64,000 bases of DNA, from the NCBI RefSeq assembly GCF_900100545.1, contig NZ_FNDP01000001.1:349115-413114 (forward strand). The letters run 5' to 3'. This document shows positions 17,463-26,162 of this stretch, piece by piece (the first letter of the stretch is position 1; each line of letters starts with the position of its first letter). Source of the DNA: Pseudobutyrivibrio sp. 49 (GTDB lineage: Bacteria > Bacillota > Clostridia > Lachnospirales > Lachnospiraceae). Made by a program: the position numbers and the translations under genes. Under the pieces are notes generated by a model. It worked only from the letters and a program-made list of their open reading frames with translations, was not told where the DNA came from and ran no database searches.

Positions 17463-18200
17463 ATGGCTAATGAAGTTTTAATAAAGGTTGAGAACCTTTC
17501 AAAGTCTTTTGGAGACAATGAGGTTCTTTCAAATGTAAATATGCAGATTGAAAAGGGAGAGGTTATTGCCATCATCGGACCATCTGGTTGTGGCAAGTCT
17601 ACCTTCATTCGTACGTTGAACCAGCTTGAGGATGTTTCAAGTGGTACTATTTATCTTGATGGCGAAGACATTACTAAAAAGGGAGTTGATATAAACGATG
17701 TTCGCCGTCGCGTGGGAATGGTGTTCCAGCACTTTAATCTTTTCCCACATCTTACTATTAAGAAAAATCTTACACTTGCTCCAGTAAAGCTTGGTCTTAT
17801 GACTCAGGCTGAGGCTGATGCAAAGGCTGCAGAGCTTTTAGAGCGAGTTGGACTTTCAGATAAGGCAGAGGCTTATCCAGACAGCCTTTCAGGTGGACAG
17901 AAGCAGCGTATCGCAATTGCCCGTACACTTGCTATGAATCCAGAGGTTATTCTTTTTGATGAGCCTACATCAGCTCTAGATCCAGAAATGGTAGGTGAGG
18001 TTCTTTCTCTTATGAAGGAGCTTGCTGATGATGGAATGACAATGGTTGTTGTTACTCACGAGATGGGCTTTGCAAAAGAAGTTGCAGACCGCGTGATGTT
18101 CTTTGATGAAAAGGGAATCAAAGAGGAGGGGACTCCTGCTGAGATTTTCGAGTTCCCAAAGAGCCAGCGTCTTCAGGATTTCTTATCTAAGGTATTGTAA
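17463..18200 (+). CDS. glnQ: Amino-acid ABC transporter ATP-binding protein
   Basis: A 245-residue ATPase that powers the fused binding protein-permease encoded just upstream. Walker A is GPSGCGKST, the Q-loop is [13 protein letters not shown], the signature is LSGGQKQR, Walker B is [12 protein letters not shown] and the switch His is in [17 protein letters not shown] and the [13 protein letters not shown] tail are typical of the polar amino-acid (GlnQ/ArtP) group. The start follows AAAGGAGAG. Length is normal. The symbol is by family resemblance only. Confidence 0.93.
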   Translation: MANEVLIKVENLSKSFGDNEVLSNVNMQIEKGEVIAIIGPSGCGKSTFIRTLNQLEDVSSGTIYLDGEDITKKGVDINDVRRRVGMVFQHFNLFPHLTIKKNLTLAPVKLGLMTQAEADAKAAELLERVGLSDKAEAYPDSLSGGQKQRIAIARTLAMNPEVILFDEPTSALDPEMVGEVLSLMKELADDGMTMVVVTHEMGFAKEVADRVMFFDEKGIKEEGTPAEIFEFPKSQRLQDFLSKVL

Positions 18201-18206
18201 TTATTA

Positions 18207-18239
18207 TGCTTCTCCAAAATTGGAGAAGCACTTTTTTTT
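18207..18239 (+). terminator. Terminator after the ATPase gene
   Basis: TGCTTCTCCAA (18207-18217) pairs with TTGGAGAAGCA (18220-18230), followed by CTTTTTTTT. Confidence 0.92.
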
Positions 18240-18294
18240 ATGTTTTAAAGTAGTATAATGATATGAGCTACTTTGATTTAGGAGATGATAAGAA

Positions 18295-19464
18295 ATGGAA
18301 TCTACACTTAGACGTACATGGGCAGAGATAAATCTTGATTCTATTGCCTATAATTATAAAAAGATAAGAGAAAAAATTGGACCAAATGTAAAGTTTCTTG
18401 GAGTTGTAAAGGCTGATGCTTATGGCCATGGATCTATTCAGGTAAGCCAGCTTTTAGAGGAGCTTGGAGCTGATTATTTAGCAGTAAGTAGTGCGGACGA
18501 GGCTTTAGAGCTTCGTGTAAACGGAATAAAGATGCCTATTCTTATTCTTGGTCACACACCAAAGGAGCAGGTGGGACGTCTTATTGAATATGATATTACT
18601 CAGGCAATCACATGCAAGGCTAAGGCGGATGAGTACAGCGCTGAGGCTGTTAAGTGTGGTGGTACCTTAAAGGTTCATATTAAGGTGGACACAGGTATGT
18701 CACGTCTTGGCTATCTTTGCTATGATAATTATTTTGGAACTGGTGTTGAAGGCATTGTGGAAGCCTGCAAATTGCCAGGTCTTTCTGCCGAAGGTATCTT
18801 CACTCACTTTGCTGTTGCTGATGAGCATGGTGATCAGTGTGATGAATACACTAAAAAGCAGTTTGATTTATTTACACGTGTAATCGAGTCAGTAGAAAAG
18901 GAACTTGGCCATAAGTTTGCAATTCGTCACTGTGCAAATACAGGTGCTACAGTTCGCTTCCCTGATACTTATCTTGATATGGTTCGCCCCGGATTGTTAC
19001 TTTATGGATACGGCGAGTTCGCTCATGAGATGGGATTGAAGCCAGCTATGACTATGAAGACTACAGTTAGCACCATCAAAATCTATCCAGAAGGCACAGC
19101 CATTAGTTACGGTGGAATGTTCGTAACTGACAAGACCACCCGTATTGGAGTTCTTCCATATGGTTATGCTGATGGATTCCTTCGCAGTCTTTCGAATAAA
19201 TGCAGTCTTTATACAAAAGAGGGTCCAGCAAAGCTTCGTGGAAAGATTTGCATGGATATGTGTATGATTGATATTACTGATATGCCTACCGTTGATGTTG
19301 GCAGTGAGGTAGAAATCTTCGGAGAGAAGAATTCTATAGATGAGCTTGCTGAGCTTGCAGGAACAATTCCTTATGAGCTTACATGTGCTGTAAGTAAGCG
19401 CGTTCCTCGTATCTATCTTCGTGATGGAAATGTAGTCGAAAAGGAACTCATGCTTAGAATGTAA
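18295..19464 (+). CDS. alr: Alanine racemase
   Basis: A PLP enzyme that makes D-alanine for peptidoglycan, 389 residues. The PLP lysine is in VVKADAYGHG (about 39-48). RTWAEINLDSIAYNY is the usual start, and the catalytic Tyr region is YGYADGFLRSLSN with KICMDMCMIDIT following. The start follows AGGAGATGATAAGAA. It stands alone, after the transporter terminator and before the flagellin promoter. No terminator of its own is clear, though the hairpin in the flagellin leader at 19552-19580 could serve. Confidence 0.95.
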   Translation: MESTLRRTWAEINLDSIAYNYKKIREKIGPNVKFLGVVKADAYGHGSIQVSQLLEELGADYLAVSSADEALELRVNGIKMPILILGHTPKEQVGRLIEYDITQAITCKAKADEYSAEAVKCGGTLKVHIKVDTGMSRLGYLCYDNYFGTGVEGIVEACKLPGLSAEGIFTHFAVADEHGDQCDEYTKKQFDLFTRVIESVEKELGHKFAIRHCANTGATVRFPDTYLDMVRPGLLLYGYGEFAHEMGLKPAMTMKTTVSTIKIYPEGTAISYGGMFVTDKTTRIGVLPYGYADGFLRSLSNKCSLYTKEGPAKLRGKICMDMCMIDITDMPTVDVGSEVEIFGEKNSIDELAELAGTIPYELTCAVSKRVPRIYLRDGNVVEKELMLRM

Positions 19465-19518
19465 ATGTGAATAAAGTGTGAAAAATAGTTATAAAACGAA
19501 AATTCTTTTGAAAATGAG

Positions 19519-19547
19519 TTGACTTTTATAACGCTAGGCCTTATACT
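19519..19547 (+). promoter_or_regulatory. Strong sigma-A type promoter of the flagellin gene
   Basis: TTGACT (19519-19524), exactly 17 bases, TATACT (19542-19547). I saw no good sigma-28 (TAAA ... CCGATAT) match in the gap, which is notable for a flagellin gene. Confidence 0.8.
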
Positions 19548-19548
19548 C

Positions 19549-19657
19549 CAAAACCGTGCGATAAATTCGCATGGTTTTTTTGGTTTAGTGCGAAAGCACT
19601 TTTGGTTTATTCCCCTAATGGATTTCGGGAATGTTTACATGGAGGTAAATAAAGATT
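19549..19657 (+). promoter_or_regulatory. Structured flagellin 5' leader with two CsrA-like sites
   Basis: Three hairpins follow the predicted start of transcription. First, AACCGTGCGA with TCGCATGGTT and a T run, which looks like a terminator. Second, AGTGC GAAA GCACT at about 19587-19600, a GNRA-capped stem. Third, ATTCCC (about 19609-19614) with GGGAAT, whose loop carries ATGGA (19618-19622). A second ATGGA (19639-19643) overlaps the Shine-Dalgarno GGAGG. The two GGA cores are 21 bases apart, one in a hairpin loop and one on the ribosome site, as in known CsrA targets. CsrA control is inference. Confidence 0.6.
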
Positions 19658-21076
19658 ATGGTAGTTCAACACAACATGCAGGCTTTAAATGCCGCAAGAG
19701 TACTTAACACAACAGCTGGTAGCCAGGCTAAGTCAACAGAGAAGTTAGCTTCAGGTTACAAGATTAACCGTGCAGCTGATGATGCAGCTGGTCTTTCAAT
19801 TTCTGAGAAGATGCGTAAGCAGATCAGAGGTCTTTCACAGGCTTCAACAAACGCTCAGGATGGTGTTTCTGCAGTTCAGACAGCTGAAGGTGCTCTTACA
19901 GAAGTTCACTCAATGCTTCAGAGAATGAACGAGCTTGCTGTTCAGGCTTCAAATGGTACAAACTCTGAGTCAGATCGTTCATCTATCCAGAACGAGATTG
20001 ACCAGCTTACAACAGAAATCGATCGTGTAGCTGAGTCTACAAAGTTCAATGAGACACACCTTCTTAAGGGTTCTAACGGAAAGAAGACTGTTAAGATTGA
20101 TGCTCATGATGCTGGTCTTGAAGGAACGCTTACTCAGAATACTGAGAAGGCTACTTTCACAATGAATAAGCTTAATGTTGGTGATAGCGTAACAATTGGT
20201 GGTACAAAGTATTCAATCGGTGCTACATCAGTTAATGAGGCTCTTAAGACTTTAGGTGCAATTGATAAGTCAAATAAAAATGCAACTTCAGGATCACTTA
20301 TCATTGATGGTAAGTCATATGAACTTACAAATGGTACAACTTCAAAAGAAGAGTCAAAGTTAAATCTTGACGACATCAATACTTTTGCTGGCCATGGTTC
20401 AACAATCCAGTACAATGGAAAGTCTGTATCAGTATTTGCTAAGAGTGATTCTGTTGATCCTACATCATTCACATCTACAGATGCTAAGGTTGATATCAAT
20501 AACAAGAACCTTATTACAGCTCAGAAGGCATACGAGTTAGCAGGTACCGAGTTCCAGGCTGCATCTACAATTGGTGCATCTTCAAAGGCTGCTGGTAAGG
20601 CGGAAATCGATACAACAGGTGATGATGTTAAGCTTACACTTGAGAAGGGTGAGGCTCAGGTTCAGAACGACCTTACATTTAATCTTCATGTTGGTTCTGA
20701 TGCTGACATGACAAACAAGATTAATGTTACAATCAATGCTATGGATTCTACAGCTCTTGGTATCAAGGGTCTTAACGTAGCTGATGCTACAGGTAAGTCT
20801 GCTACATACGCTATCGATGCTATCGCTGATGCTGTTTCTAAGGTATCTGCACAGCGTTCATCACTTGGTGCTATCCAGAACAGACTTGAGCACACAATTG
20901 CTAACGTCGATAACGTAGTTGAGAACACAAACGCTTCTGAGTCACGTATCCGTGATACAGATATGGCTGAGGAAATGGTTAACTACAGCAAGAACAACAT
21001 CCTTCAGCAGGCAGGTCAGGCTATGCTTGCACAGTCTAACCAGGCTACAAATGGTGTTCTTTCAATCCTTGGTTAA
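19658..21076 (+). CDS. Flagellin
   Basis: The filament protein, 472 residues, exported by the flagellar secretion system and without a signal peptide. The conserved N-terminal D0/D1 region (1 to about 150) is MVVQHNMQALNAARVLNTT ... ASGYKINRAADDAAGLSISEKM ... QDGVSAVQTAEGALTEV. The C-terminal D1/D0 region (about 385-472) is SLGAIQNRLEHTIANVDN ... DTDMAEEMVNYSKNNILQQ ... QAMLAQSNQATNGVLSILG. The middle (about 155-380) is variable and surface exposed. No other flagellar gene is in the window, so this is a stand-alone locus. The start follows GGAGGTAAATAAAGATT. Codon use is markedly uniform, as in a highly expressed gene. Confidence 0.96.
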   Translation: MVVQHNMQALNAARVLNTTAGSQAKSTEKLASGYKINRAADDAAGLSISEKMRKQIRGLSQASTNAQDGVSAVQTAEGALTEVHSMLQRMNELAVQASNGTNSESDRSSIQNEIDQLTTEIDRVAESTKFNETHLLKGSNGKKTVKIDAHDAGLEGTLTQNTEKATFTMNKLNVGDSVTIGGTKYSIGATSVNEALKTLGAIDKSNKNATSGSLIIDGKSYELTNGTTSKEESKLNLDDINTFAGHGSTIQYNGKSVSVFAKSDSVDPTSFTSTDAKVDINNKNLITAQKAYELAGTEFQAASTIGASSKAAGKAEIDTTGDDVKLTLEKGEAQVQNDLTFNLHVGSDADMTNKINVTINAMDSTALGIKGLNVADATGKSATYAIDAIADAVSKVSAQRSSLGAIQNRLEHTIANVDNVVENTNASESRIRDTDMAEEMVNYSKNNILQQAGQAMLAQSNQATNGVLSILG

Positions 21077-21115
21077 TTAAATCTTTTGATTGAATAAAAA
21101 CGCGACATAAAATTT

Positions 21116-21150
21116 GGGCTTTTGGAAATATTCCAAAAGCCCTCTTTTTT
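21116..21150 (+). terminator. Terminator after flagellin
   Basis: GGGCTTTTGGAA (21116-21127) pairs with TTCCAAAAGCCC (21131-21142), followed by a T run. Confidence 0.93.
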
Positions 21151-21172
21151 GTATATGAAATTATTATATAAA

Positions 21173-21721
21173 TTAGAATGGTTCCTTTTTATCATTTACA
21201 ATTCTGTAAACACCAATCAAGCTTGTGACAAGTGAGAAGCAATCAAATGCAAATACTGTCCAGTTTCTAAGTACAAAATCGTAAGTTCCAAAGCTTAAAA
21301 TACTTCCGATGCAACCAAGCTTGATTATAAGTGGATTCTTAGAGCTAAGTGTAAGAGTAATAAGTGTAGCTGCTACAAATGGAAGCCAATCCATAAGTCC
21401 GTGTGTGCCAGCTTTCTGTGGAAGCCATGCGAACCAAACATTGTATAAAGAAACATATGTAATTACGAACTGAAGAACGATAAAGAAAATCTTTAATGGA
21501 GTAGTAAATTTCCATTTGAGACAAACCATGTTTCTTATTAAGCTAACGATATTTCCAACTACCGCAGCGATTCCTCCGATGCAGGCATATGAAATAATAA
21601 AAAATATGAACTGCACGTTCTGAGCAATGAGCATGCCTCTTTTGGTCTTTAAATAGCCGATTCCTACCATTAAAATACAGGCGAGAATGGCGAATATCTG
21701 ACTTACAATAAATAAATTCAT
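21173..21721 (-). CDS. YgjV family membrane protein
   Basis: A 182-residue polytopic membrane protein with about six hydrophobic segments (near 5-20, 27-60, 75-98, 112-127, 132-152 and 158-175). The layout, with FIFFIISYACIGGIAAVVGNIVSLIRNMVC, resembles the YgjV (Imp-YgjV) family, whose role is unknown. The ATG at 21721 is chosen because GAGGTGAT lies about 8 bases upstream; another ATG four codons earlier is too close to that site. It converges on flagellin, whose terminator may serve both. Confidence 0.7.
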   Translation of the reverse strand: MNLFIVSQIFAILACILMVGIGYLKTKRGMLIAQNVQFIFFIISYACIGGIAAVVGNIVSLIRNMVCLKWKFTTPLKIFFIVLQFVITYVSLYNVWFAWLPQKAGTHGLMDWLPFVAATLITLTLSSKNPLIIKLGCIGSILSFGTYDFVLRNWTVFAFDCFSLVTSLIGVYRIVNDKKEPF

Positions 21722-21916
21722 TTTATATATCACCTCAAAACTAAATTTTTTACAGAAGATTATGATAAGTCATAAATGTGATAAAAAAAAGTATTAAATA
21801 GAAAACATAAAAATAACAATTTTATATATCTACAAAATCAAAAAAATGAGCACGTATTAAAATTGATTTGATATAATTTGGTTATCTAGTAAACAGTTTG
21901 ATTGAAGGAGAAGGGT

Positions 21917-23860
21917 ATGTCGAGTGTAAAGATTACATCAAGTTTTTGGGGTAGGTACAGGGAGTTAGTTCGAAGAGAAATGATTCCTTATCAGTGGCAG
22001 GTTTTGAATGATATTGCAGGCATCACTATCGAAAAAGAGAGGGATGATGCCAATATACCTAACGAGAAAAGCCATGCTATTGAGAATTTCAAGGTTGCTG
22101 CCGGAAAGGTACAGGGAACCCATTATGGCTGGACTTTTCAGGACAGTGACGTATATAAATGGCTGGAGGCAGTAGCATATTCACTTAGAGAGAAGATGGA
22201 TCCAGAGTTGGAGAAAAATGCGTTGCAGGTTATTGATTTGATAGAAGCTGCTCAGGAACCTGATGGTTATCTTGATACTTATTTTTCGATTCTTGGAATT
22301 GAATATAAATATCAAAGCCTGGCAGGAAGCCATGAGCTTTATTGTATGGGGCATTTTATTGAGGCAGCGGTGGCTTATTATGCTACTACAGGCAATGAAA
22401 AAGTCCTTAATATAGCCAAAAAATGTGCAGATAATATCGATACAAATTTTGGCCCTGAGGAGGGCAAAATTCACGGTTATGATGGTCATGAAGAAATAGA
22501 GATAGGACTTCTGAGACTTTATCATACAACAGGTGAGGAGAGGTATCTTAATCTAGCAAAATACTTCCTTACAGAAAGAGGAAAACATCCTAATTTTTTC
22601 AAGGAACAGGCTAGAAAATATCAGGGGCCTAATGCCCTTAATTGGGTGGCAAATGTTCCTAATACATATTTCCAAAATCATGCACCTATATCCGAGCAGA
22701 AGACTGCAGAAGGACATGCAGTGCGCGTGGTTTATTTGTGTACAGCTCTTGCAGATTTAGCTGCAACAACTGGTGATCAGGAGATTTTAAAAATCTGTCG
22801 AACACTGTGGGATAACATCACTGATTGTAGAATGTTTATAACAGGTGGTATCGGCTCCACTGTAAATGGTGAGGCTTTTACGTTGGATTACGATTTGCCA
22901 AATGACACAATGTACTGTGAGACATGTGCTGCTATTGGACTTATGTTTTTTGCACGTCAGATGCTTAGAATTGATCCATGTGGAGAATACGCTGATGTGA
23001 TGGAGCGTGCATTGTACAATTGCGCCTTGGCTGGAATGGCACTTGATGGCAAGCATTTTTTCTATGTAAATCCTCTTGAGGTTAATCCGGTAAAATCAAA
23101 GAAAGATCCAGGAAAAAGTCATGTTAAGCCGGTGAGACCTTCATGGCTTGGTTGTGCATGTTGTCCTCCTAATTTGGCTAGAATGATTGCATCCTTGGAT
23201 GATTTCGTATATACGATAAAAGATAATACTATTTTAGTTAATCAATATATGGATTCGGATTCCCTGTTGGATGTGGGAGATGGTGTTGTTTTAATAAAGC
23301 AGACTACAAGTTTTCCATGGGATGAGCAGGCAGGCATTTACGTTAGCAATAACTCAGGGGTTAATGTAAAAATTGGAATAAGAATACCAGCCTGGTCTGA
23401 AAATTTTAGGATAAGAATAGGTGGCAATCTTGTGAAAATCGATTCACAGAAGGGCTATCACTACCTTGATGTGGCGCCAGGTGCCTCTGTGGTAATAGGT
23501 GTTAATTTTGATATGTCAGTAATTAGAAACTACGCTAATCCACACGTATCTGAGGATGTTGGAAAGGTAGCGATTTCCAGAGGTCCATTAATCTATTGTC
23601 TTGAAGGTGTTGATAATGGGGAAGACTTAAATTGTCTCAGCTTGCCATTAAATGCTCATTTTGAATACAAATTTGATCATAGTCTGCTTAACGGCGTAGG
23701 TTTGTTAACAACAACAGGAAAGAGACTATATGCAAAGAAAGATTCAGGTCTTTACACTAAAGACAAACCATCTCTTAAAGACGTAAAGCTCACATTTATT
23801 CCATATTATGCCTGGGCAAATCGTGGGGAAAATGAGATGCAGGTTTGGATTAGAGAATAA
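21917..23860 (+). CDS. Glycoside hydrolase family 127, beta-L-arabinofuranosidase type
   Basis: A 647-residue cytoplasmic enzyme (no signal peptide) that probably removes beta-L-arabinofuranose from plant glycan or glycoprotein fragments. Family blocks are visible: SFWGRYRELVRREMIPYQW at the N-terminus, HELYCMGHFIEAAVAYY, HAVRVVYLCTALADLA, CETCAAIGLMFFARQMLRI and the Cys-rich GCACCPPNLARMIASL. In studied members a Glu and three Cys bind zinc near the active site, and the CETC and CACC segments fit. The ATG at 21917 follows AAGGAGAAGGGT. It is a single gene with no transporter beside it, so the sugar source is unclear. Confidence 0.9.
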   Translation: MSSVKITSSFWGRYRELVRREMIPYQWQVLNDIAGITIEKERDDANIPNEKSHAIENFKVAAGKVQGTHYGWTFQDSDVYKWLEAVAYSLREKMDPELEKNALQVIDLIEAAQEPDGYLDTYFSILGIEYKYQSLAGSHELYCMGHFIEAAVAYYATTGNEKVLNIAKKCADNIDTNFGPEEGKIHGYDGHEEIEIGLLRLYHTTGEERYLNLAKYFLTERGKHPNFFKEQARKYQGPNALNWVANVPNTYFQNHAPISEQKTAEGHAVRVVYLCTALADLAATTGDQEILKICRTLWDNITDCRMFITGGIGSTVNGEAFTLDYDLPNDTMYCETCAAIGLMFFARQMLRIDPCGEYADVMERALYNCALAGMALDGKHFFYVNPLEVNPVKSKKDPGKSHVKPVRPSWLGCACCPPNLARMIASLDDFVYTIKDNTILVNQYMDSDSLLDVGDGVVLIKQTTSFPWDEQAGIYVSNNSGVNVKIGIRIPAWSENFRIRIGGNLVKIDSQKGYHYLDVAPGASVVIGVNFDMSVIRNYANPHVSEDVGKVAISRGPLIYCLEGVDNGEDLNCLSLPLNAHFEYKFDHSLLNGVGLLTTTGKRLYAKKDSGLYTKDKPSLKDVKLTFIPYYAWANRGENEMQVWIRE

Positions 23861-23877
23861 TTTGTGTAATTTAGCTC

Positions 23878-23906
23878 TTTAAATCACTAAAGAATTACGC
23901 TACAAT
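23878..23906 (+). promoter_or_regulatory. Candidate promoter of the isomerase operon
   Basis: TTTAAA (23878-23883), 17 bases, TACAAT (23901-23906), 34 bases before the first gene. The -35 is weak. Confidence 0.5.
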
Positions 23907-23939
23907 AGTTGCAATACTATTTTGACATCAGGAGGAATT

Positions 23940-24407
23940 ATGGGTAAGGTATTTCGATTTAACAAAGACGTAGATACTGATCAGATTATCGCATCTCAAT
24001 ATCTGCTATTCCCTACAATAGACGAAATGAAGGTGCATACTTTTGAATCGCTAAATTCAGATTTTGCATCCCAGGTGAAGCCAGGGGATTTTGTTGTAGC
24101 TGATGAGAATTTTGGCTGTGGCTCTTCTCGCGAGCAGGCACCTAGTGTGCTAAAGGCTCTTGGAGTGAAGGCTGTAATCGCAAAGTCCTTTGCCCGTATT
24201 TTCTATCGTAATTCTATTAATATTGGTATGCCTGTAATTGTCAGCAAGGAACTATATGATGCTGTAAAAGATGGCGATGAAATGGAACTGGATTTGCAGG
24301 CCGGCATCATTACTGTAGGTGACAAGCAATTTCCATGTACCAAGCTACCAGCAAAAATGCAGGAAATTTTGGATCAGGGTGGCTTGATTGCATCGCTAGA
24401 TAACTAA
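23940..24407 (+). CDS. 3-isopropylmalate dehydratase family small subunit, copy 1
   Basis: A 155-residue small subunit of the aconitase-like isopropylmalate isomerase or homoaconitase group. Visible are FNKDVDTDQIIASQYLLFPT, the conserved ENFGCGSSREQAPSVLKALGVKAVIAKSFARIFYRN block and the C-terminal DQGGLIASL. The specificity loop reads YLLF; the Arg of the homoaconitase YLRT motif is absent. The ATG at 23940 follows CAGGAGGAATT. It is the first of four linked genes in the order small-large-small-large. It works as a heterodimer with the next gene product. Which dicarboxylic acid it handles is open; leuD by default. Confidence 0.88.
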   Translation: MGKVFRFNKDVDTDQIIASQYLLFPTIDEMKVHTFESLNSDFASQVKPGDFVVADENFGCGSSREQAPSVLKALGVKAVIAKSFARIFYRNSINIGMPVIVSKELYDAVKDGDEMELDLQAGIITVGDKQFPCTKLPAKMQEILDQGGLIASLDN

Positions 24408-24422
24408 AAGGAGATAAAGATT

Positions 24423-25670
24423 ATGGGCATGACTATGGCAGAAAAGATTATCGCTGCAGCCGCAGGAAAAGAGAGCTGTAAGGCTGGCGATATTGAGACA
24501 GTTACTTTAGACAGACTTATGAGTAATGATGGAACAACCCATCTTACTATTGATATGTATAACAATTTAAAAAAGCCAAGAATTGCTGATGTGGATAAAT
24601 TGGTTTGGATTATTGACCATAATATTCCAGCGGATAGTCCAAAGACTGCAGCCTCTCATAAAAAAATGCGAGATTTTGCAAAAGAACATGGCATCACTTT
24701 TTATGAGGGAGAAGGCGTATGCCATCAGGTTATGATGGAAAAACACGTTCGTCCAGGCGAGCTTATTTTTGGTGCAGATTCCCACACATGTGCTTATGGA
24801 GCACTTGGAGCTTTCGGTACAGGTGTTGGATGTACAGATTATCTTTATGCAATGGTTACAGGAACCTCATGGCTTCTTGTTCCAGAAACAATCAGATTTA
24901 ATCTTCACGGTACATTAAAGAAGGGCGTATATGCCCGTGATTTAATTCTTACTATTATAGGGCGAATCTCTGCAAATGGCGCTAATTACAAAGCTATGGA
25001 GTTTGCAGGAGATGGACTAAAAGGTCTTTCTATAGCAGACAGAATCTCTATCTGTAATCTCTGCGTTGAGGCTGGTGCCAAGACTGCACTTATGGAAGTA
25101 GATGATGTAGCTCTTGATTACCTAAAGGCACATGGCCGTGAGCCAAAGGCTATTTTTAAATCAGATGATGATGCTGTATTCTCAGAAGTTTTTGATATTG
25201 ATTTATCGGAGATTGAGCCTATCGTTGCAAAACCACATTTCGTTGATAACATTGTTCCAGTATCAGAATGCGAAGGCACAAAAATTGACGAGGCATTCCT
25301 TGGCAGTTGTAACAATGGACGTATAGAAGACCTTCGTGTCGGAGCAGAGGTAATCAAAGGAAAGCATGTGGCTGATAAAGTGAGATTCCTCGTTGTTCCA
25401 GCCAGTCGCGAAGTGTATAAGCAGGCTCTCAAAGAAGGCTTACTTGATATCTTTATGAATGCAGGCGCAATGGTTATGAATCCTAATTGCAGTGTTTGCT
25501 GGGGCGCTTGCCAGGGTGTCATCGGTGAAGGAGAGACCCTTATTTCAACAGGCACACGTAACTTTAAGGGCCGTGCAGGTCACAAGGATTCCTTTGTGTA
25601 TTTGGCTTCTGCCGCTACAGTAACCGCATCAGCCATCAAAGGCTACATAACATCAGCGGAGGTACAGTAA
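24423..25670 (+). CDS. 3-isopropylmalate dehydratase family large subunit, copy 1
   Basis: A 415-residue iron-sulfur large subunit. The [4Fe-4S] ligands are likely the Cys in LGSCNNGRIEDLRV (about 300) and the pair in NCSVCWGACQG (about 360). GADSHTCAYGALGAFGTGVGCTD is the usual substrate and cofactor region. The text has GSCNNG where most LeuC proteins have GSCTNG, and WGACQG where they have CLG-type text, so it differs from its sister at 26163. The gene follows AAAGGAG, 15 bases after copy 1 small subunit, and overlaps the next start by one base. It could serve leucine synthesis or a related hydro-lyase step. Confidence 0.88.
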   Translation: MGMTMAEKIIAAAAGKESCKAGDIETVTLDRLMSNDGTTHLTIDMYNNLKKPRIADVDKLVWIIDHNIPADSPKTAASHKKMRDFAKEHGITFYEGEGVCHQVMMEKHVRPGELIFGADSHTCAYGALGAFGTGVGCTDYLYAMVTGTSWLLVPETIRFNLHGTLKKGVYARDLILTIIGRISANGANYKAMEFAGDGLKGLSIADRISICNLCVEAGAKTALMEVDDVALDYLKAHGREPKAIFKSDDDAVFSEVFDIDLSEIEPIVAKPHFVDNIVPVSECEGTKIDEAFLGSCNNGRIEDLRVGAEVIKGKHVADKVRFLVVPASREVYKQALKEGLLDIFMNAGAMVMNPNCSVCWGACQGVIGEGETLISTGTRNFKGRAGHKDSFVYLASAATVTASAIKGYITSAEVQ

Positions 25671-26149
25671 TGAGTAAGATTTGGAAATTAGATAATGACA
25701 TAGATACAGACATTATTTTGCCTACAGAGTACCTAGCCTTTGAGACAGTGCAGGAGATGAAGCCTTACGCTTTTTCTCCACTTCGACCAGATCTGGCGGC
25801 TCAGATTCAGCCTGGCGATATGATTGTTGCAGGAAACAATTTCGGTTGCGGTTCGTCTCGTGAGCAGGCACCAGAGGTGGTGAAGGCTCTTGGTATATCT
25901 TGCATTGTTGCAAAATCCTTTGCACGAATTTTCTTTAGAAATGCAATTAACAATGGACTTCTTTTAATCGAACAGCCGGATTTATATGATGAAGTAGCTG
26001 AAGGCGATGAGGCAGAGGTTATTCCAGGAAAAGAGATTATTGTTAATGGTAAATCCTATCCAATAGCAAGTCTTCCAGAAAATCTTACTGAGATTTTGGA
26101 GGCAGGCGGTCTTGTAAAGGCCATGAGAAAACGTAATGGATTAGACTAA
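25670..26149 (+). CDS. leuD: 3-isopropylmalate dehydratase family small subunit, copy 2
   Basis: A 159-residue small subunit. Visible are LDNDIDTDIILPTEYLAFETVQEMKPYAF, NNFGCGSSREQAPEVVKALGISCIVAKSFARIFFRNAINNG and LEAGGLVKAM. The specificity loop reads YLAF, against YLLF in copy 1. Start and previous stop overlap as TAATG, so translation is coupled across the two pairs. The partner is the next gene. I use leuD only because the family default is isopropylmalate; the two copies cannot be told apart by eye. Confidence 0.88.
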   Translation: MSKIWKLDNDIDTDIILPTEYLAFETVQEMKPYAFSPLRPDLAAQIQPGDMIVAGNNFGCGSSREQAPEVVKALGISCIVAKSFARIFFRNAINNGLLLIEQPDLYDEVAEGDEAEVIPGKEIIVNGKSYPIASLPENLTEILEAGGLVKAMRKRNGLD

Positions 26150-26162
26150 TTGGGAGGATTAA

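Noticed and set aside
19552-19580. Simple terminator of the alanine racemase gene
   Set aside because: Possible, but it lies after a strong promoter and at the probable 5' end of the flagellin transcript, so a leader role is at least as likely.
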